This document shows positions 58,875 to 64,000 of a DNA stretch of 64,000 nt, in pieces; within the stretch, counting starts at the first letter, position 1, and each line of letters begins with the position of its first letter. Position numbers and translations under genes: made by a program. The stretch comes from Parvularculaceae bacterium (GTDB lineage: Bacteria; Pseudomonadota; Alphaproteobacteria; Caulobacterales; Parvularculaceae): positions 992,001 to 1,056,000 of the forward strand of contig JAJFFV010000005.1 of the NCBI GenBank assembly GCA_021776475.1, written 5' to 3'. The notes beneath the pieces are model-generated. The model saw nothing but the letters and a program-made list of their open reading frames with translations. It made no database searches and was not told the origin of the DNA.

Positions 58875-60341
58875 ATGAATCGGACAACGCCCCGAATTGG
58901 AAAGTCAGCTATAAGAGCTTTTAGCCTGGTTACAGCAATGTTTCTTGCGCTCACCCCAGTTGGTAGAGCGGCCGCTGCAAATGATGTTCGTATTATCACC
59001 GGCGGTGATACGGAAACCTCCAAAAGCCTGATGCTGCCACTCAGCAAGGCCGTTATCGTCGAGTTACCGACACCGGCTGCAGATGTGCTGGTTTCAGATC
59101 CGACAAAGGTTGAAGTGGTAATCCGCTCACCGCGTCGCGTGTATCTTCTAGGTATGGAGGTCGGTCAGGCGAACGCGTTCTTTTTCGATGACCGCAACCG
59201 GCAGATCTTGAATCTTGAGATTATGGTTGAGCGCGATGTCGACGCGCTGACGCAGCTCTACAATAAACTGATGCCAGAATCCCGGATCACAGTGGAAACG
59301 GTCAACGAGAATATCATTCTCAGGGGTTCGGTTGCGAATGAATCAGAAATCGTTCGGGCGCAGAACGTCGCGGCCAGATTTACCGGTGATCCAGAGCTGG
59401 TTCTCAGCATGTTGAGCATTCGCGAGCAGAACCAGGTGATGCTGAAAGTGCGCATCGTTGAAATGCAACGCACTCTTATTAAGCAGCTTGGTATCGATGG
59501 GTCGGTTTTCGCTCAGATCGACAACAATATATTCAGTGCGGCCTGGGACAACCGATTTCCGTTTTCGGGCGACGCTTCCGGTGGACTGAGCGGGATGCTG
59601 GACACGGCCGGCTTCGGTGACGTCAGCAATCTCGACTTTTCCTTTGATGCGTTTGAGTCATCCGGACTGGTCAAAACGTTGGCGGAGCCGACCCTGACAT
59701 CGGTGTCAGGTGAAGGTGCCAACTTCCTCGCAGGTGGTGAGTTTCCGGTACCGGTAAGTAGCGACAATGGTGACGTCGGCATTGAATTCAAGAAATTCGG
59801 TGTTGCACTTGGCTTCAGACCCGTCGTTCTGTCTAAGGGCAGGATCAATCTAAAAATCAACACTGAAGTGAGCGAGGTCGATTCGACCAACGGCTTCACG
59901 CTGTCCTCAACTTCCGGGGTCGATCCTACAACAGGTCAGCTTATTCCAAATGCGTTTCTCATCCCAGGCCTGACAGTACGTCGTGTTGAAAATGTGGTTG
60001 AGCTGCCGAGCGGTGGCAGCATGGCGATTGCAGGTCTATTGCAGGAGAATATTCGCTCGGCGGTAGACGGTGTACCCGCGCTGCAGGATGCACCTGTTTT
60101 GGGTCAGCTTTTTCGAAGCAACGAATTTCGCAACAACCAGACTGAGTTGGTCATCATCGTGACGCCGTATCTAGTTGAGCCAACCCACAAGTCGAACCTG
60201 ACAGATCCAGCACAAGGATTTGTCCATTCCAGTACCGTTCAGCAAATCCTCGTTGGCAAACTGGAATCCGCATACGGCATGAAAAGCCGGACGCCGGAAT
60301 CAGCAACACTCCAGGGCCCTCTCGGGTTTATTCTGGACTAG
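58875..60341 (+). CDS. cpaC: Tad secretin CpaC
   Basis: 488 residues from the ATG at 58875, with AAGG 6 bases upstream and a good signal peptide (to about AAA|AND). An ATG at 58830 overlapping cpaB would add 15 residues. The N-terminal domain (LLGMEVGQANAFFFDDRN) and BON-like part (VNENIILRGSVANES) lead to the secretin core (SVSGEGANFLAGGEFPVPV, LTVRRVENVVELPSGGSM, TELVIIVTPYLVEP). It forms the outer-membrane pore for the pilus. Confidence 0.94.
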   Translation: MNRTTPRIGKSAIRAFSLVTAMFLALTPVGRAAAANDVRIITGGDTETSKSLMLPLSKAVIVELPTPAADVLVSDPTKVEVVIRSPRRVYLLGMEVGQANAFFFDDRNRQILNLEIMVERDVDALTQLYNKLMPESRITVETVNENIILRGSVANESEIVRAQNVAARFTGDPELVLSMLSIREQNQVMLKVRIVEMQRTLIKQLGIDGSVFAQIDNNIFSAAWDNRFPFSGDASGGLSGMLDTAGFGDVSNLDFSFDAFESSGLVKTLAEPTLTSVSGEGANFLAGGEFPVPVSSDNGDVGIEFKKFGVALGFRPVVLSKGRINLKINTEVSEVDSTNGFTLSSTSGVDPTTGQLIPNAFLIPGLTVRRVENVVELPSGGSMAIAGLLQENIRSAVDGVPALQDAPVLGQLFRSNEFRNNQTELVIIVTPYLVEPTHKSNLTDPAQGFVHSSTVQQILVGKLESAYGMKSRTPESATLQGPLGFILD

Positions 60342-60346
60342 GAGAG

Positions 60347-61033
60347 ATGGTAAAAAGCATGAAGATTGTCAAAATCATACCGGCGACGCTGGCCCTGGGA
60401 TTACTTGCAGCTTGTTCTTCCGTCTTTAATGGCCCGAACCAGGCTCTTACCGTAGAAGAAGAACATCCGATCTCCGTGGAGCAGCAAACGGTCACGCTTA
60501 CTCTGGCAGTTGACCCGTCGCTTAGCGAGTTGACGTCGGTGGATAAAGCAAGGTTACGCGCATTCGCGGGTACATATTTTACACGCGGTCACGGCCCGCT
60601 CACGATTACAGCTCCTTCTGGCGGTGAGTTCGACTTTTACGGCCAGGAAATGGCATCTGATATCCGTCAAGAATTGAACCGGCTGGGAATCGAGTGGGCT
60701 AAAATTAATGGTGCAACATATCGGGTCTCGGCCAACGCGCCGACGGTTGATGTCATGGTAACATTCTCGAACTATGTCGCATCCTCAGTTGAGTGTGGAG
60801 ACTGGTCGCAAGAAGCGCCGCGGCGCTACAGAAATTTGCGCACGAAGAATTTTGGCTGCTTTTCCCAGCAAAATCTGGCCGCGATGATTTCTGACCCACG
60901 AGATCTGGTGGCGCCAGCCCTGGTCAGCGACAACGACGCCGCTCGGGCGGGCGATGTCTACAACAAATTTGTGACTGGCGAGCCGACTTCAAGCGCGGCA
61001 GATGAGAGTATCGATATTGAAGTGGCACAATAA
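60347..61033 (+). CDS. cpaD: CpaD-family pilus assembly lipoprotein
   Basis: 228 residues, 5 bp after cpaC. The lipoprotein signal ends in GLLAAC. The CpaD domain has VDKARLRAFAGTYFTRG and a C-terminal NFGCFSQQNLAAMISDPRDL that is diagnostic of the family. It lies in the outer membrane and is needed for Tad pilus formation, probably to help or place the secretin. An ATG four codons later is an alternative start; neither has an ideally spaced ribosome site. Confidence 0.92.
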   Translation: MVKSMKIVKIIPATLALGLLAACSSVFNGPNQALTVEEEHPISVEQQTVTLTLAVDPSLSELTSVDKARLRAFAGTYFTRGHGPLTITAPSGGEFDFYGQEMASDIRQELNRLGIEWAKINGATYRVSANAPTVDVMVTFSNYVASSVECGDWSQEAPRRYRNLRTKNFGCFSQQNLAAMISDPRDLVAPALVSDNDAARAGDVYNKFVTGEPTSSAADESIDIEVAQ

Positions 61034-61066
61034 CAAGGGGATCGCGTAGATCTTTGGAGAGGCGTA

Positions 61067-62758
61067 ATGAATACTCTGGCTAATGATAAATTCGACTTCG
61101 ACGATGAAGATACCTTCACGGAAGAAGAATTGGCTGATCTTGAGTCTCTTTCAGAAGAGGAGCTTGATCTCGACTTTGATGAAGATTTTGAATTCGAGGA
61201 CATCGATCTGGAAGATCTCGACGAAGAAGACTGGGACGAGGCGTACAAAGAGCCCGTCGCCGGCGAGAGTTCTGCGTTGGCAAAGAGCGCTGAAGCGGAC
61301 CTACCGTCACTTCAAGAAGAGCAGGCACTCACAGATATTGAAGATGCTTTGGATATTTCTGAAGGAGACATGCCGGAAAGTCCCGTAGCAGAATCGGTTG
61401 AAAACTTATCCTTCGCCGACGACGATGAAAGCTCCTTCACCGACGACGATGAACGCAGCCCGGAAGAGGCACCAGCTGATGTTCCATCAGTTGAAGCGGC
61501 CGTTTCCGCAGCTGGTCTCACAGCAGACTATTATGAAGATGATGTTCCGCAGGACGGCGATCATATTCCTGTACCACGGATCAATATCAGCGTTTTCTGT
61601 GAAACCCAGACGGTAAGTGAACTGGTCGAGGCATCGGCTGCGGACCGACGTTTGTCCAAAGCCCATGTTACAATTCTGATGGGCGGCATAAAAAAAGCCG
61701 TTCAGCATTTCCAGCATGAGAGCACACCAAACCTGCTGATTATTGAGACTATTAACGGTGGTCAGGAATTGTTTGACGGTCTTTCGTCGCTCGCCGAAGT
61801 GTGTGACCCGAGCACGAAGGTAATCGTCATTGGATCTATCAATGATATTCGTCTGTACCGTGATTTGATGAATAAGGGGATCAGCGAATATCTGATTGCA
61901 CCGAAGACCCCTGTACAAGTTACACGTGCTATTGCGTCCCTCTATGTGGATCCTTCAGCACCGCCGATTGGCCGCTCGATTGTGTTTGTCGGTGCCAGAG
62001 GTGGTGTTGGTTCCTCCACGATCTGTCACAATGTTGCTTGGGCAATGGCGGAACGTCATAAGAGCGATACGGTTATTCTTGATCTCGATCTCGCATTCGG
62101 CACCGCGAGCCTCGATTTTGAACAAGATCCGTCTCAGGGCCTGGCGGAAGCGTTGGCTGCGCCTGAACGTCTGGACGATGTGCTACTCGATCGCTTGTTG
62201 CAGAAATGTACAGAGCGCCTTAGCCTTTTCGCTGCACCCAATGTGCTGGATCATGATTATGACCTGCCAGCTTCGGCGTTTGAGGAGGTCTTGGAGATGG
62301 TCCGCAAAGGGGTGCCAAATCTGGTTGTGGATTTGCCCCACGCGTGGACGTCCTGGACACGGCATGTTTTGCAAAATGCGGACGAGATTGTCATCACCGC
62401 CACGCCGGATCTTTCGTCTTTCAGAAATGCCAAGAACCTTATTGAATCTGTAAAAGCAAGTCGCACTAATGATGCGCCGCCATACCTCGTTCTTAATCAG
62501 ATGGGCGTGCCGAAACGGCCTGAAATTCCGCCGGAGCAATTTGCCGAGGCGCTTGAAATCGAACCTACCGCGGTGATCAATTGGGAACCACAGCTATTCG
62601 GCCTTGCCGCGACAAATGCAGAACCGATCTTCGAATCAGGCGGTAAATCAAAAGCTGTCGCCGCGGTCGACCGCCTGGCGATGCTGCTGCTCGGCATGGG
62701 TGGGGACAAGGTTTACCGCAATAAGATTAATCTCAAATCTCTCTTTCGTAAGCTGTAG
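61067..62758 (+). CDS. cpaE: CpaE-type pilus assembly ATPase with long acidic N-terminal tail
   Basis: 563 residues, longer than usual for CpaE. The first 60 residues are mostly Asp, Glu, Leu and Phe, and acidic character continues to about residue 170. A receiver-like domain (about 175-295, RINISVFCETQTVSELVEA, LLIIETINGGQELFDGL) follows, then a ParA/MinD-type ATPase with Walker A GARGGVGSST (309-318) and DTVILDLDLAFGTASLDFE. The missing second Lys in Walker A is normal for CpaE. It positions the Tad machine at the pole in Caulobacter. Confidence 0.92.
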   Translation: MNTLANDKFDFDDEDTFTEEELADLESLSEEELDLDFDEDFEFEDIDLEDLDEEDWDEAYKEPVAGESSALAKSAEADLPSLQEEQALTDIEDALDISEGDMPESPVAESVENLSFADDDESSFTDDDERSPEEAPADVPSVEAAVSAAGLTADYYEDDVPQDGDHIPVPRINISVFCETQTVSELVEASAADRRLSKAHVTILMGGIKKAVQHFQHESTPNLLIIETINGGQELFDGLSSLAEVCDPSTKVIVIGSINDIRLYRDLMNKGISEYLIAPKTPVQVTRAIASLYVDPSAPPIGRSIVFVGARGGVGSSTICHNVAWAMAERHKSDTVILDLDLAFGTASLDFEQDPSQGLAEALAAPERLDDVLLDRLLQKCTERLSLFAAPNVLDHDYDLPASAFEEVLEMVRKGVPNLVVDLPHAWTSWTRHVLQNADEIVITATPDLSSFRNAKNLIESVKASRTNDAPPYLVLNQMGVPKRPEIPPEQFAEALEIEPTAVINWEPQLFGLAATNAEPIFESGGKSKAVAAVDRLAMLLLGMGGDKVYRNKINLKSLFRKL

Positions 62759-62769
62759 GGGCTGACATA

Positions 62770-64000
62770 ATGTTTGGAAAACGGTCAGAATTGGAAACGC
62801 CTGCGCCTGTGCCAGCGAAGCCAAAGCCGGCTGCACGACCTGCGGCGCAGGAAAACCCAAAAAAAGAAGTTGTGCCACCAAAAGTCGCAACTGTGTCCGC
62901 TAAAACTATGCCACCAAGGGCAAAAAAGGCGGCTGCTTCTAACAATCAGTCAGAAGAGTACTTTCAAACCAAAACAACAATCTTTAACGCCCTGATTGAT
63001 ACAATCGACCTGTCCCAGCTTGCACAGCTTGATCCAGAATCAGCCGCAGAAGAAATTAGGGATATCGTCAACGAGATCATCTCTATCAAGGGGCTCCAGA
63101 TGTCGATCTCGGAGCAGGAAGCTCTGTTGCAGGATATCTGTAATGATGTTTTAGGCTATGGACCGCTGGAGCCGTTGCTCGCGCGTGATGACATCGCCGA
63201 TATCATGGTCAATGGGGCAAGCCGTGTGTTCATCGAAGTCGAGGGTAAGATCGAGTTGACACCGGTCCGGTTCCGCGACAACGCACAACTCATGAATATC
63301 TGCCAACGGATTGTATCCCAAGTGGGCCGCCGTGTAGACGAATCAAGCCCGATCTGTGATGCGCGTTTGCCAGATGGGTCTCGGGTGAATGTTATCGCAC
63401 CGCCATTGTCAATTGATGGTGCAGCGCTGACAATTCGGAAATTTAAAAAAGACAAACTGACGATCGCCGACCTGGTAAAGTTCCAGTCGATCTCTCCTGA
63501 AGGCGCGAAAGTGCTGGAAGTGATCGGAAATTGCCGGATCAACACACTGATCTCTGGCGGTACGGGTTCCGGTAAAACGACATTGCTCAATTGTCTGACG
63601 GCGTTCATCGAAGAAGATGAGCGCGTCATCACCTGCGAAGACGCAGCAGAACTGCAGTTGCAGCAACCACATGTTGTGCGCCTTGAAACACGGCCACCCA
63701 ATCTTGAGGGTACTGGTGAAGTCACTATGCGCGATCTGGTCAAAAACTGCCTACGGATGCGCCCTGAGCGGATCATTGTGGGCGAAGTTCGTGGCTCGGA
63801 AGCATTTGACCTTCTGCAGGCGATGAACACGGGTCACGACGGGTCGATGGGAACGCTCCACGCCAACTCGCCCCGCGAGGCACTGTCTCGGCTTGAATCC
63901 ATGATCACGATGGGCGGTTTTAACCTACCCTCAAGAACAATCCGTGAGATGATTGTTGGCTCGGTCGATATTATTGTTCAGGCAGCACGCCTGAGAGACG
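62770..64000 (+). CDS. cpaF: CpaF secretion ATPase (partial, C-terminus off the window)
   Basis: 410 complete codons before the window ends. The first 55 residues are Pro/Ala/Lys-rich and basic. The GspE/VirB11-type motor follows: Walker A SGGTGSGKTT (G263-T270), the Asp box ERVITCEDAAEL, the Walker B region RPERIIVGEVRG and the His box GHDGSMGTLHANSPREA. It powers pilus extension and retraction with the CpaG/H platform, presumably encoded beyond the window. cpaE ends 11 bp upstream. Confidence 0.96.
   Translation, partial: MFGKRSELETPAPVPAKPKPAARPAAQENPKKEVVPPKVATVSAKTMPPRAKKAAASNNQSEEYFQTKTTIFNALIDTIDLSQLAQLDPESAAEEIRDIVNEIISIKGLQMSISEQEALLQDICNDVLGYGPLEPLLARDDIADIMVNGASRVFIEVEGKIELTPVRFRDNAQLMNICQRIVSQVGRRVDESSPICDARLPDGSRVNVIAPPLSIDGAALTIRKFKKDKLTIADLVKFQSISPEGAKVLEVIGNCRINTLISGGTGSGKTTLLNCLTAFIEEDERVITCEDAAELQLQQPHVVRLETRPPNLEGTGEVTMRDLVKNCLRMRPERIIVGEVRGSEAFDLLQAMNTGHDGSMGTLHANSPREALSRLESMITMGGFNLPSRTIREMIVGSVDIIVQAARLRD

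Noticed and set aside
61988-62020. Walker A of CpaE with Arg/Ser instead of the usual lysines
   Set aside because: GARGGVGSST-type loops are normal for the CpaE family, so this is not a damaged site.

Overview
The window looks like an ordinary chromosomal segment of an alphaproteobacterium of moderate GC content. Several signs point to that class: an hrcA-grpE locus near dnaK-dnaJ-dapB, the order lapA-like/trpF/trpB/trpA/accD/folC, a fabA-fabB-fabI group beside an SH3 protein and a 2-hydroxyacid dehydrogenase, ubiE-ubiB-coaBC, and a Caulobacter-type cpaABCDEF (Tad) pilus locus. I cannot place it below class from sequence alone. No tRNA, rRNA, CRISPR array, complete insertion sequence or phage gene was found.

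Layout. 1-17.5 kb: a partial acyltransferase, rph, a strictosidine-synthase-like protein, then hrcA-grpE. Next comes an inserted pair, a Slam-type outer-membrane translocon facing a TbpB-barrel lipoprotein, followed by dnaK-dnaJ-dapB, an aspartic protease, a UbiH-type hydroxylase, amt and ftsK. 17.6-30.3 kb: a thioredoxin-like lipoprotein, a YeiH exporter, rpsO-pnp, trhA, and the unsaturated-fatty-acid genes fabI ... fabB-fabA, split by a small membrane-protein cassette. 30.3-45.6 kb: arylamine N-acetyltransferase, a YceI lipoprotein, moeB, a double-CDGSH protein, dut, then folC-accD-trpA-(VOC)-trpB-trpF-lapA-like-ihfB on the minus strand, followed by ubiE-ubiB-coaBC on the plus strand, a TraB/GumN protein and a hydrolase. 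45.8-51.4 kb: a dismembered oligopeptide ABC system (oppB-oppC, a decayed LysE remnant, a secreted protein, oppA) and an AI-2E-type transporter. 51.5-55.6 kb: a tightly overlapping p-aminobenzoate operon, pabB-pabA-pabC plus a degenerate adenylate-forming-enzyme homologue. 55.6-64 kb: pilus genes: a stand-alone CpaC-N-domain protein, a CRP/FNR-like regulator, flp pilin, and cpaA-B-C-D-E-F, with cpaF running off the end.

How they work together. Most of the window is core metabolism and housekeeping: protein folding, lysine and cell-wall precursor (dapB), ubiquinone, CoA, folate, tryptophan, fatty acids and RNA turnover. The accessory parts are the Slam/surface-lipoprotein pair lodged between grpE and dnaK, the cassette inside the fab group, the extra gene ending the PABA operon, and the Tad locus. 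In the Tad locus the CpaE ATPase carries a very acidic N-terminal tail while its neighbour CpaF carries a basic one.

Nothing here is a plainly new defence or mobile system. The best leads are the Slam pair, the fourth PABA-operon gene, and the charged CpaE/CpaF tails together with the regulator and repeats around flp.
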